Source of the DNA: DATFVA01 sp963774455
GTDB taxonomy: Bacteria; Bacteroidota; Ignavibacteria; Ignavibacteriales; Ignavibacteriaceae
NCBI GenBank assembly: GCA_963774455.1
Contig: CAVZFD010000004.1
Location: 372,001-436,000, forward strand
DNA: 64,000 nucleotides
Reading direction: 5' to 3'
The position numbers and the translations under genes are program-made. Below are positions 9,261 to 17,081 of this stretch, piece by piece (positions within the stretch are counted from its first letter, which is position 1; each line of letters begins with the position of its first letter). The notes beneath the pieces were generated by a model that was not told where the DNA came from, did not search any database, and saw only the letters and a list, made by a program, of their open reading frames with translations.

Positions 9261-10337
9261 TCATTGTCTGCATCCGATTGTAATTGCCGCTTGAGATGAT
9301 TTATGACCCACTGCTATAATTAAATTATTCTTTATTTTCACTTCACCATAAGTGCCTGTCTGCAATTGCAGTTCACTCTTAAAACTTTTCCAGTTATTTC
9401 CATTATAATGGAGCATCTCCCCGTAAGAACCGCAGACAACTATATCATTCAAATCATTGCCGTCAATTGAACTTGTATAAGATTCTGTAACACCCTGCCA
9501 TATTGCTAACCATCCATCACTGGAATAAATATCAGTTTTAGTAAATATTCCGCTGCCAACCACATAATATTTTTCACCCGGTTTAAACCATATTCCTTTT
9601 ATACTTGAATTAATTCCCGACACAGATAAATTCGTTACTAAATCATCCTGAATCTTGAATAATTTTTTATCAGTATTCACACCCTGATTGGCAGCAACCG
9701 CATATAGTTCTAATCGATTATCATTATTGAATTTTCCTTGAATATCATAAATATTTAAATCTGTTCCACTTTCAATTTTTTGCCAATCAGAACCAAAATA
9801 TTTATAGATCGCACCATTTCTACCTACGCAAATAATATTATTTTCATCATTGCCCCATATTTTTAAAACTTGTCCCTCAAAAGGTATCTGTTTAATAAAA
9901 AAGGCTTTTTCTATCCAATCAGTTCCTGTCCATTTTAATAGATTAGCATAGGAGACAGAATAAATTTCTCCATTAATGCATGTGATTGAAAATAAAGGTC
10001 CTGGATATTTGACGGTTTGATTATAATCGTGGTATGAAACTTTCATTAGTTTCCACTCAGTTCCATCCCAATGTGCTACTGCATATGGTTGTGGATCTGA
10101 TTGTCCTGTTGAGTCATTTAAATAAATCTCACCAACCGCCCAGATATTGTTATCATCAATTATCGCTGCATCGTATAAAGTGCTGCTGCTGTGCTCGCCA
10201 AATGTCCAGGTTTGGAATGTAAAGTTATGGCTGGTGGTGTCGGGCAAGTTATGGTTTTTAGGTTCTGTCGGACTTTTACAGTTGAACGATACTGATAATA
10301 CAAGCAATCCAAAACTACACCATAAGACATATTTCAT
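9261..10337 (-). CDS. Probable lipoprotein with beta-propeller-like repeats
   Basis: 358 aa with a hydrophobic N-terminus and a cysteine at residue 20 (SVSFNCKS), a non-canonical lipobox, so lipid attachment is likely but not certain. The body contains repeated WAVGE..., YAVAHWDGTEWKL, ICVGRNGAIYKYFGSDW and VVCGSYGEMLHYNGNNW blocks, a pattern seen in WD/BNR-like propellers of secreted Bacteroidota proteins. An AAGGAG site lies 8 nt upstream of the start. It sits 157 bp after the start of the protease gene on the same strand. A degenerate relative lies immediately upstream (10363-10630). Function unknown; surface sensing or binding is a guess. Confidence 0.65.
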   Translation of the reverse strand: MKYVLWCSFGLLVLSVSFNCKSPTEPKNHNLPDTTSHNFTFQTWTFGEHSSSTLYDAAIIDDNNIWAVGEIYLNDSTGQSDPQPYAVAHWDGTEWKLMKVSYHDYNQTVKYPGPLFSITCINGEIYSVSYANLLKWTGTDWIEKAFFIKQIPFEGQVLKIWGNDENNIICVGRNGAIYKYFGSDWQKIESGTDLNIYDIQGKFNNDNRLELYAVAANQGVNTDKKLFKIQDDLVTNLSVSGINSSIKGIWFKPGEKYYVVGSGIFTKTDIYSSDGWLAIWQGVTESYTSSIDGNDLNDIVVCGSYGEMLHYNGNNWKSFKSELQLQTGTYGEVKIKNNLIIAVGHKSSQAAITIGCRQ

Positions 10338-10362
10338 TCATTTTCTCCTTATTACAATTCTT

Positions 10363-10630
10363 TTATGAAATATTGTGTCGCCGAATAGCAATAACTACAC
10401 TATTATTATCATTTCCAATGGCACATAATATATCTCCTTTCATATCAACCCTTCCGAACGAACCATTTATAGGAAATCTGACCTGATAGTTCAGCCAAAG
10501 CTTCTGTACAGCTAACTAGGGTTAAATCTATTTGCGGCTGGTCTTCCGGCAGAAGAGGATTATCCTTTTTACAAGAGGAAAGCAGGAGCGTGAACAACAA
10601 AATTAGAGAGCCCAGATAGAATATTTTCAT
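10363..10630 (-). pseudogene. Decayed lipoprotein, paralogue of the gene at 9261-10337
   Basis: An ATG at 10628-10630 opens a clear lipoprotein signal (MKIFYLGSLILLFTLLLSSC, lipobox LLSSC), but the frame stops at 10445 after about 60 residues. Another frame, open from near 10520 to a TAA at 10363-10365, encodes FGRVDMKGDILCAIGNDNNS. This matches in pattern the C-terminus of the intact neighbour (YGEVKIKNNLIIAVGHKSS). The simplest reading is a second copy of the propeller lipoprotein that lost its centre and carries a frameshift. A short intact lipoprotein ending at 10445 is the alternative. Confidence 0.6.
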
Positions 10631-10654
10631 ATATACCCTTATACAAAAATAAAA

Positions 10655-10667
10655 AAAGTGTGGCAAT
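10655..10667 (+). repeat. Isolated copy of the element repeat motif
   Basis: The 13 bp AAAGTGTGGCAAT is identical to positions 4276-4288 inside the repeat array. It lies about 25 bp upstream of the decayed lipoprotein start, where an operator would sit. A chance match is possible but not expected for a given 13-mer in this length. Confidence 0.4.
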
Positions 10668-11066
10668 GGAATTGAAATAGTTCCAAATACCCACTGTATA
10701 GAACCCTAAAAAAGCACACATATAATTAAAATATTAAAAACTCAAAGTCAAATTAAATATCTATTAACAAACAAGGATGTTGTAATTTGCTTGATAATAG
10801 CAATTAATATACGTCATATAGAAACAAGTCTTAGTGAGTTTTGTAGAGTGCTGGAGAAAAGAATAAGGACGGGAAAATAAAAGGGTATCGAGTGTTTTCA
10901 GAATAAATATTGTGGGTACTTTGCATTCATAATTCCTCAAGGCTTTAGGTTCCATACCCTACCCCCGGTTGAATACCAGAATAACTGCCCAAGGTTTTTC
11001 GAATTACATATACAAAATCCGATTTCTAAAATATTTTTTATCTCAAGATTTTCAAGCTAAAGAGGG
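10667..11066. other. Intergenic stretch, no gene seen
   Basis: About 400 bp of AT-rich DNA between the lipoprotein remnant and the DUF932-like gene. I see no convincing ORF, RNA gene or repeat. The only structure is the small hairpin at 11061-11079 that ends the minus-strand cassette. Confidence 0.5.
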
Positions 11067-11079
11067 CTATTCACCCTCT
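11061..11079 (-). terminator. Weak hairpin at the end of the minus-strand cassette
   Basis: A 6-bp stem AGAGGG / CCCTCT with a 7-nt loop overlaps the stop codon of the DUF932-like gene. It is followed on the minus strand only by TTAGC, so it is a weak terminator candidate. Confidence 0.35.
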
Positions 11080-11516
11080 AAATTTGAATCAGTGTAAACT
11101 GAAATATTCCCGAACTTTCCGAATGTATTTTTAATCCGAAATTTTCCTTCATCGTCAGGCCTGCCTAATTTAACTGCAATTCTGCTTCCTGATTCCAGAA
11201 TAATTTCCGCATAATACATATCGATATTCGGATTGACGTGATCAATCTGGATTATTACTTCAAACGAATGGCTTGGATCAATGACCCAGTTTGTATCAAG
11301 AGTATGCAGCTGTTCAAGAAGGGGTAGAATCACTGTACTGTTTGGCACAAGCTGGTAGCTGTCTTTCATTATTGAAACAAGCTTCCCATTATCCTCTCTG
11401 ACTATTGCCTTGTAATGTTTAGTCGGACGGTATGTTTTATCATCATCTACATACACAGCACGTTCTGTAACAGGAAACAGAAAGCCTTCTACTTTTTTTT
11501 CTATTGTTGTATCCAT
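11067..11516 (-). CDS. DUF932-like phage/plasmid protein, short form
   Basis: 149 aa. The block YKAIVREDNGKLVSIMKDSYQLVPN matches my memory of the DUF932 family (pattern: Y.aivRed.g..LsvvkdsYqlvpN), proteins of unknown function common on phages and plasmids. Family members are usually about twice this long, so this is a short or truncated version; no continuation is seen after the TAG. A GGAGTAA site precedes the ATG. It is the last gene of a minus-strand run starting near 12720, 6 bp after its neighbour. Family assignment is tentative. Confidence 0.55.
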   Translation of the reverse strand: MDTTIEKKVEGFLFPVTERAVYVDDDKTYRPTKHYKAIVREDNGKLVSIMKDSYQLVPNSTVILPLLEQLHTLDTNWVIDPSHSFEVIIQIDHVNPNIDMYYAEIILESGSRIAVKLGRPDDEGKFRIKNTFGKFGNISVYTDSNLEGE

Positions 11517-11522
11517 AATTAT

Positions 11523-11987
11523 TTACTCCTTCGGATAATTGTTGAATCCATTTAAGCGTGATTTCGCAATGAATAATGTAACCGCGCACTGGTTCAGATT
11601 AACTGCTGAATATTTGCTCTGGATTTTTGTTGCTTCCTCATAGCTCTGCAGCATCAGGTCGAAATATCCATTTCCCGCAGTTTTTTGCTGAGGATTCTTT
11701 TCTTCTTTTATACCATTATTCGGAAATTCAACCTCAAAGTCTGTTATCAACTTCTTTCCGTTCTGTTTAGCTATTTTAGTAATCTGAAATTTTGTTCCTC
11801 TTGTTTTATCTTTTAGAATCTGATGAACTTTATCTGAGACAAAAAAGCTGTATTCCTTATCCTTCTCATCCTTTACGCTGTAACAGTAGAATTCTCCGTA
11901 CTTGTTACTGCCTATAAGGGGATTATCATACAGCAATTGCAGGTTTGTGGGAGAGTTGATCTGAAGATACAGTTTTGCTCTTTCCAT
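11523..11987 (-). CDS. Hypothetical protein of the Gam/DUF932 cassette
   Basis: 154 aa, soluble, no signal peptide and no family I can name. The first 90 residues are rich in alternating hydrophobic and charged positions (YGEFYCYSVKDEKDKEYSFF, then GTKFQITKIAKQNGKK), which would suit a small beta barrel such as an OB fold. Position beside a Gam-like gene makes a single-strand DNA-binding role conceivable (inference). The start has AAGGAG about 8 nt upstream. It overlaps the 3' end of the Gam-like gene by 62 bp. Confidence 0.55.
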   Translation of the reverse strand: MERAKLYLQINSPTNLQLLYDNPLIGSNKYGEFYCYSVKDEKDKEYSFFVSDKVHQILKDKTRGTKFQITKIAKQNGKKLITDFEVEFPNNGIKEEKNPQQKTAGNGYFDLMLQSYEEATKIQSKYSAVNLNQCAVTLFIAKSRLNGFNNYPKE

Positions 11988-12492
11988 TTTCTTTCTCCTT
12001 TTTAATTGTATAACTGAATTTTAATCCGCCTGGTATCAGCTCCACACCTGGCGGAACCCTGCCTGAATTACGAATCCAGGCACGCAAACGAAGCATATCA
12101 GGACGTACAGTTTCGGGGATTACATTTAACATATCTTTTGTAGCGTGTTTCATAAATTGTTCAGAATCAATAATGCTCACCGTATCTGTTTGTTTGCGTA
12201 ACCGAATAACACCATTTGCCAGGTCCAGTGTTTTAATCTCCTCCTCCTTGAGGTATCCCTCTAGTTTTTTACTGAGCCAATCGATTCTCGACTGAAGCAT
12301 ACTGTTACGTTCTAAGGCCCAGTTCTTAATGATTTCTCTTTCCTGCGCTGCCGTATCGAAATTCTTTTCGATGTTCTCTTCCAGTGAGCGGATTTCAATG
12401 AGAATTAAGGCAAGATGTGACTGTTCCAGTTTTTTATTTTGCTGTTCAGCCTCCTCAATCAAAGAATCGATAAATCATTTTTCCTCACTCAT
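11926..12492 (-). pseudogene. Gam/Gp157-like gene with an in-frame TGA at codon 6
   Basis: The best-supported start is ATG at 12490-12492, preceded by GGAGGAAGG. This frame reads MSEEK, then TGA (12475-12477), then FIDSLIEEAEQQNKKLEQ without further stops to 11926. Without readthrough, translation must begin at the TTG at 12460-12462, giving 178 aa. The body is a coiled-coil protein with the pattern LERNSMLQSRIDWLSKKLEG...VIRLRKQTDTV, typical of phage Gp157 or Mu Gam-like proteins that bind DNA ends and block host nucleases. It may be intact with a TTG start, or damaged by a TGG-to-TGA change. Upstream it overlaps the 36-aa ORF by 4 bp (ATGA). Confidence 0.6.
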
Positions 12493-12599
12493 ATTTTCCT
12501 TCCTCCGAATAATCTGCATATTACCATTGCCGCAAGACCGCCCAGGTATTTTGCGGATTCAATAATGTTTTTACGGGTCAAGTATTTTTTAATACTCAT
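12489..12599 (-). CDS. Small basic membrane-like peptide, 36 aa
   Basis: Begins MSIKKYLTRKNIIESAKYLG, then a short hydrophobic stretch (GLAAMVIC) and a basic tail. AGGAGAAACC lies about 9 nt before the ATG. It overlaps the ORF upstream by 11 bp and shares an ATGA overlap with the Gam-like gene downstream, so three starts are chained by good ribosome sites. No family recognised. Confidence 0.45.
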   Translation of the reverse strand: MSIKKYLTRKNIIESAKYLGGLAAMVICRLFGGRKI

Positions 12600-12720
12600 A
12601 ATGGTTTCTCCTTTTATGTTTTTGAGATTTGTGGTCTTCTGGGATAAGTTCTTTACGGATTACTGAGATAATCGCTGCAGAAAGGTTCAGAATAATCCTC
12701 AGGATTTTTGGTTTGTCCAT
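12589..12720 (-). CDS. Small basic peptide, first gene of the cassette, 43 aa
   Basis: Begins MDKPKILRIILNLSAAIISV, a hydrophobic segment followed by a very basic tail with KSQKHKRRNHYEY. A perfect AGGAGG (12731-12736 on the + strand as cctcct) precedes the ATG. It starts the minus-strand cassette leading into the Gam-like gene. Small membrane-active peptides are common in phage and plasmid early operons; the function is unknown. Confidence 0.45.
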   Translation of the reverse strand: MDKPKILRIILNLSAAIISVIRKELIPEDHKSQKHKRRNHYEY

Positions 12721-13001
12721 TGGTATATACCTCCTATAATGATATAAGCTTATAATATTCTTATACCATTTAATCAAGAAGATTTAATTTGTCGCTGGAA
12801 TTTGAAAAACTTAAAGGTCGAGTATGAACCATTCTATGAATTTAATTACTCCCAAATCTTCACATAGACCAAACTATTCTCTATCTTTACAATTAAAATT
12901 ATGAGCTTGTATAGACAAGTGTTTGCAGTGAATCTTTCCAAATGCCCAAATTGGTTAGAAGGGTTATACATTTTATATCAGGTTAAAAAAATAATTCAAA
13001 A

Positions 13002-16000
13002 ATGAAAAAGGAAACACCAACATCCGAACGTGAACTTACAAGTAAACTGTCGGAATGGTTTAATGAAATTATTAAAAGGAATAGTTTTCCTTTTAAGGAA
13101 TCGACTACTGAATCTCCTGCTAAATATGATGTTAAAACTTATTATGGTGATATTGTATTATGGATAAACAGAGAGTACCGTCAAGCCTTTTCATACATTG
13201 AAATCAAACCACCATTTGCTGAAAGGGAGAATCTTGAAACATTAAGGAAAAAAGCTATCAGTTATAGTGTTAAGTACTGTTTCACATGGGATTTTCAAAG
13301 CTTTAATGCTTATGAATTAAAAGAAAATAGGCTTATTGTTCATAGCAGCGAACCAACACCTATTATGATTAATCTCTCAGAGTGGTTGCGTGGTGACATA
13401 CAATCTGTTATTAAAAAATATCTAAATAGTATTTGCGAAGAGATTATTAATCTAAATGAAACAGGTAAATTCAGGAAATTTATTCCTGACAAGGTATATT
13501 TTGTTAATTATATTAGAGAAACCGTTAACAAACTCGTTCCACAATTTGAAAATCATTACTCTGATCTTTCTAAAGATAAATCTAAACGTTCTAACCTAGT
13601 TGCATATGGTAAAGAACAAGGGATTGCATATAACGATCCTATAGATTATTACCATTTAATTGCTCGACAAAGCGTTTATAATCTTATAACTAAAATAATT
13701 TTCTACCTGACTGTCAGAAGATATTTTGATGAATTACCAGATTTGCTCGCAAAAGAAATTCACGATCTAGATAAATATTTAAGAGTAGCATTCGCAAAAG
13801 CACAGGAAAAGGACTGGCAAGCTGTTTTTGAAGAATCAGAAATAGAGAATTTTGGTATCCCTAAATCTTGCTATACAGACCTTCAAGATTTTTTTATTGA
13901 AATGAAGGTCTATCATTTTGGTGAGTTGCCTGAAGATGTTATAGGAGAATTATTTGAAGAAATAATAGAACCTAATAAACGTCATTTACTTGGACAATAT
14001 TTTACAAACGAAAATCTTGTAGATTTTATCATTGGTTTTGTGATTGATAGCGAAAAATCTTTTTATGCAGATACTACTTGCGGTTCGGGTACTTTTCTTA
14101 TCAGAATCTATGACAGGCTTAGGTATCTTTCAAGAAGGATTAAACATAACGAGCTACTTGACAGGATTTGGGGATTTGATATAGCAAAGTTTCCTGCTGA
14201 ACTTGCAACAATTAATTTATTCAGACAGGATATTTCAAACTTTGAAAACTTCCCTCGTGTAAGACGAACAGACATTTTCAAAGTGAATAAGTATGATGAA
14301 TTTGATTTCCCTCCACCTTCAGTTAGTAATTCTAACAATAAAGTTAAAATTAAAATACCCGAATTCGATGCTATCGTTGGTAATTTCCCATTCATAAGAC
14401 AAGAACTGATAGAAAAAGAACTCAAAGGATATAAGCTCTATCTAACACAAGTTTTGGCACAAGATTTTTTCATTGCTTATCCTAAGCTCTTTGTTACAAA
14501 TAAGGTTAATCGAACAAATATTGATCATTTAAAGAAGCTCACACCCGTACAGTTAAAAAAAGAGATAAACCACTATGTCGAAAAAGGATACATTCAACTA
14601 AAACTGTCTGGACAGGCAGATATTTATACTTATATATTTATTCATACAGCCACATTACTTGCGGACAAAGGACAATTTGCTGTAATTACATCTAATTCAT
14701 GGCTTGACGTTTCTTATGGCTCGGTAATCAAAGAATTTTTTCTTGATAACTTTAAGGTAAAAGCTGTCATCGGTTCCTGGGCAGAACCATGGTTTGATGA
14801 CGCCGCTGTAAATACAGTTGTTACAATACTTGTAAAAGAAAGCAATAAAACAGAACGTGAAAAAAACATAACAAAGTTTGTCAAACTCAAAAAGAAATTT
14901 ACAGAACTTATCCCATATCAAGATTTGAAATTGGAATCTATTAAAAGATGGCAAACTATTGATAGACTAATTGATTTGGTGGAAACAGCTCAAGATAATT
15001 CTGAAACAGAAAATATTTCAGAGGGTATATCTTCACTTGATTTAGCAGAAATGAGAATCAGAATGGTCAAGCAATCCGTACTTGAAGAGGAAATTGTTGA
15101 AAAAGGTGAATTTGCAAAGTGGAGCAAATATCTTAGGGCACCAGATGTTTATTTTGAATTATTACGTGAATGCAAAGATAAATTGATTCCTCTTAAAGAG
15201 ATTGCAGAAGTTAGATTCGGCATTAAAACAGGTATCAATGATTTCTTTTATCTCGAAATTGTAAAAAATAAAAAATTAGTCAAAGATTGCTTGTATTGCA
15301 AAAATGCTGCTGGCTGGGAAGGATATATTGAAGAAAAATATCTTCGTGCAATTATTAGAAGTCCTAAAGAATCTGAATCTATTATCATTAATCCATCAAA
15401 ACTTAAATACAAAATATTCCTTTGTAATGAGAGTAAAGCCAATCTTAAGAAAATTGGGGATAAAAATGCGCTAAAATATATCGAATGGGGCGAAAATCAG
15501 CGTACAAAAGGAAATGTATTTTGGTCACAGGTGCCTTCAGTTCAGGGTAGGACATTTTGGTGGGGAATAGAAGTTAAAGCGTTTTCGAATATGCTATGGC
15601 CTAAAGCTTTCAACGATAGATATCCCATAATCATTAATAATGAATTTTTAGCTGCTGATAGGCTCTATGAATTAACCGTAGCTAGCAAAAAACAATTAAA
15701 TAAAATTAAATATATACTTAATTCAAGTTTACAATACCTTTTTATTGAAATTAATGGTAGAATTAACTTGGGCGAAGGAGCATTAGACAATATGACTTAT
15801 GAAGCCGAGCAATGTGAAACTGTAAATCCATTGCTTGTCGAAGTTAAGGGACTTGATAAAAAAATATTTTCTCGAAAAATCTTACCAATATTTACCGAGA
15901 TAAAACAAAAAGATAGAATCGAACTTGATAGGAAAGTATTAGAAGCAATAGGACTTGATGCCAAATTATATCTTCCAAAAATCTATGAAGGTCTATGCGA

Positions 16001-16499
16001 GCTTGTAAAAGAGCGTCTTGATTTGCCAAAGATGCGAAAGAAAAAACAGAAAGAGAGTGTTAGATTTGCTTATGATAAAGTTAAACAGGATGTAATTGAT
16101 GATTGTCTTTCAGAAGGTGTAAAAAACTTTCCTCAAGATTTCTATACTAGTGATAACTATGATTTAATTAAATTTGATTCCTACCCTACGAACGGTAAGC
16201 TACTCATTACAGATGCATTTTTTAATTCATATCAATTGAAGACAGAGGAAGGTGATACAATCTTTGAAGTTGATAGTGATGTTAAAGCAGAATTTGCTTC
16301 CATAATTTCAAGAAAAAAAACCTTTCAAATTAAAATCCCATCTGAAGAAAAAGTTGTTGAAAAAATTCTAAAGAATTATAAAAACTACATAGTAAAACTA
16401 GAAGATCAATTAGCCGCTAATGCAAAAGAAAAACTACATGATTGGTCTATAGCAGAAAAAATGGCAAAAGAAATTCTAAAAGAATATGGATTAGATTAA
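13002..16499 (+). CDS. Type IIG-like restriction-modification enzyme (Eco57I-type class)
   Basis: 1165 aa single-chain enzyme. The N-terminus shows a PD-(D/E)XK nuclease pattern: D50 in YGDIVLW and E67-x-K69 in YIEIKPP. Residues about 330-660 are an N6-adenine methyltransferase: motif X LGQYFT, SAM-binding motif I DTTCGSGTF (D357) and motif IV GNFPF (N461-F464), where NPPY/F is usual, so the second position is changed. The C-terminal part, about 690-1000, should be the target recognition domain (KWSKYLRAPDVYF, then VRFGIKTGINDFFYL). Such enzymes cut DNA and methylate their own site. It has no obvious ribosome site. It lies between the element genes and the tRNA and has no separate specificity subunit. 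Confidence 0.85.
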   Translation: MKKETPTSERELTSKLSEWFNEIIKRNSFPFKESTTESPAKYDVKTYYGDIVLWINREYRQAFSYIEIKPPFAERENLETLRKKAISYSVKYCFTWDFQSFNAYELKENRLIVHSSEPTPIMINLSEWLRGDIQSVIKKYLNSICEEIINLNETGKFRKFIPDKVYFVNYIRETVNKLVPQFENHYSDLSKDKSKRSNLVAYGKEQGIAYNDPIDYYHLIARQSVYNLITKIIFYLTVRRYFDELPDLLAKEIHDLDKYLRVAFAKAQEKDWQAVFEESEIENFGIPKSCYTDLQDFFIEMKVYHFGELPEDVIGELFEEIIEPNKRHLLGQYFTNENLVDFIIGFVIDSEKSFYADTTCGSGTFLIRIYDRLRYLSRRIKHNELLDRIWGFDIAKFPAELATINLFRQDISNFENFPRVRRTDIFKVNKYDEFDFPPPSVSNSNNKVKIKIPEFDAIVGNFPFIRQELIEKELKGYKLYLTQVLAQDFFIAYPKLFVTNKVNRTNIDHLKKLTPVQLKKEINHYVEKGYIQLKLSGQADIYTYIFIHTATLLADKGQFAVITSNSWLDVSYGSVIKEFFLDNFKVKAVIGSWAEPWFDDAAVNTVVTILVKESNKTEREKNITKFVKLKKKFTELIPYQDLKLESIKRWQTIDRLIDLVETAQDNSETENISEGISSLDLAEMRIRMVKQSVLEEEIVEKGEFAKWSKYLRAPDVYFELLRECKDKLIPLKEIAEVRFGIKTGINDFFYLEIVKNKKLVKDCLYCKNAAGWEGYIEEKYLRAIIRSPKESESIIINPSKLKYKIFLCNESKANLKKIGDKNALKYIEWGENQRTKGNVFWSQVPSVQGRTFWWGIEVKAFSNMLWPKAFNDRYPIIINNEFLAADRLYELTVASKKQLNKIKYILNSSLQYLFIEINGRINLGEGALDNMTYEAEQCETVNPLLVEVKGLDKKIFSRKILPIFTEIKQKDRIELDRKVLEAIGLDAKLYLPKIYEGLCELVKERLDLPKMRKKKQKESVRFAYDKVKQDVIDDCLSEGVKNFPQDFYTSDNYDLIKFDSYPTNGKLLITDAFFNSYQLKTEEGDTIFEVDSDVKAEFASIISRKKTFQIKIPSEEKVVEKILKNYKNYIVKLEDQLAANAKEKLHDWSIAEKMAKEILKEYGLD

Positions 16500-16659
16500 A
16501 TGAGATCTTGAGGTTCAAGGATTTTAATATAAAATATCTATTTAACACAAAATTCATTCAGAAATTTAGTCAGAAGTGTGAGTTAAGTAATTGGCAGAAT
16601 GTTAAATTAGTTGCTGTAATTTTTTTAATTAAATTGTCAGCTCTTTGTCGATCAAAAAG

Positions 16660-16717
16660 TAGTTACCTTTTTAGTTACTTTTATTTGAAATTTAGGATTA
16701 GTTACCCCATTAGTTAC
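16660..16717 (+). repeat. Four direct repeats (T)TAGTTAC near the tRNA 3' end
   Basis: TAGTTAC occurs at 16660-16666, 16671-16678, 16698-16705 and 16710-16717 (the last three as TTAGTTAC), in two pairs with 11-12 bp spacing, about one helical turn. They lie 65-122 bp from the 3' end of the tRNA gene. Tyrosine recombinases bind such arm-type repeats beside their attachment core. This interpretation is inference. Confidence 0.5.
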
Positions 16718-16741
16718 TGGTAATTTCAAAAGGCAGGACAT

Positions 16742-16775
16742 AAAAAAAGTGCAAAAACTAATTGTTCTTGCACTT
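16742..16775 (-). terminator. Terminator of the tRNA-fMet transcript
   Basis: On the minus strand, directly after the tRNA, a 12-bp stem (AAGTGCAAGAAC / GTTTTTGCACTT, one G-U pair) with an AATTA loop is followed by a T-run. This is a canonical intrinsic terminator. Confidence 0.85.
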
Positions 16776-16781
16776 ATCTTG

Positions 16782-16854
<73 letters not shown>

Positions 16855-17081
16855 ATATAAATTTTGGATTTCAAATATAACCATAAGCCTGCGCGTTTCC
16901 AAATTAACTCCCATCTCCGTGATTCAGTACCATATTTGTGTTTTATTGTTGAAATTCGGCCTTCATCGATGACATTATTTAAAAACTGCAATAATTGTAA
17001 TATTTGGGTTAATAGCCTAAATTAAAGCAACCCTTCAGATATTAAAATTAAACTTATAGTTTTTCGGACTAATTAAGTAAA

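Noticed and set aside
10764..10955. 63-aa minus-strand ORF between the lipoprotein remnant and the DUF932-like gene
   Set aside because: No ribosome site, and an odd composition without any conserved look; likely chance.
12460..12492. TGA recoded as tryptophan in the element
   Set aside because: Genes in the same block (176-1081, 12489-12599) use TGA as their stop, so a nonsense change or an alternative start is simpler.
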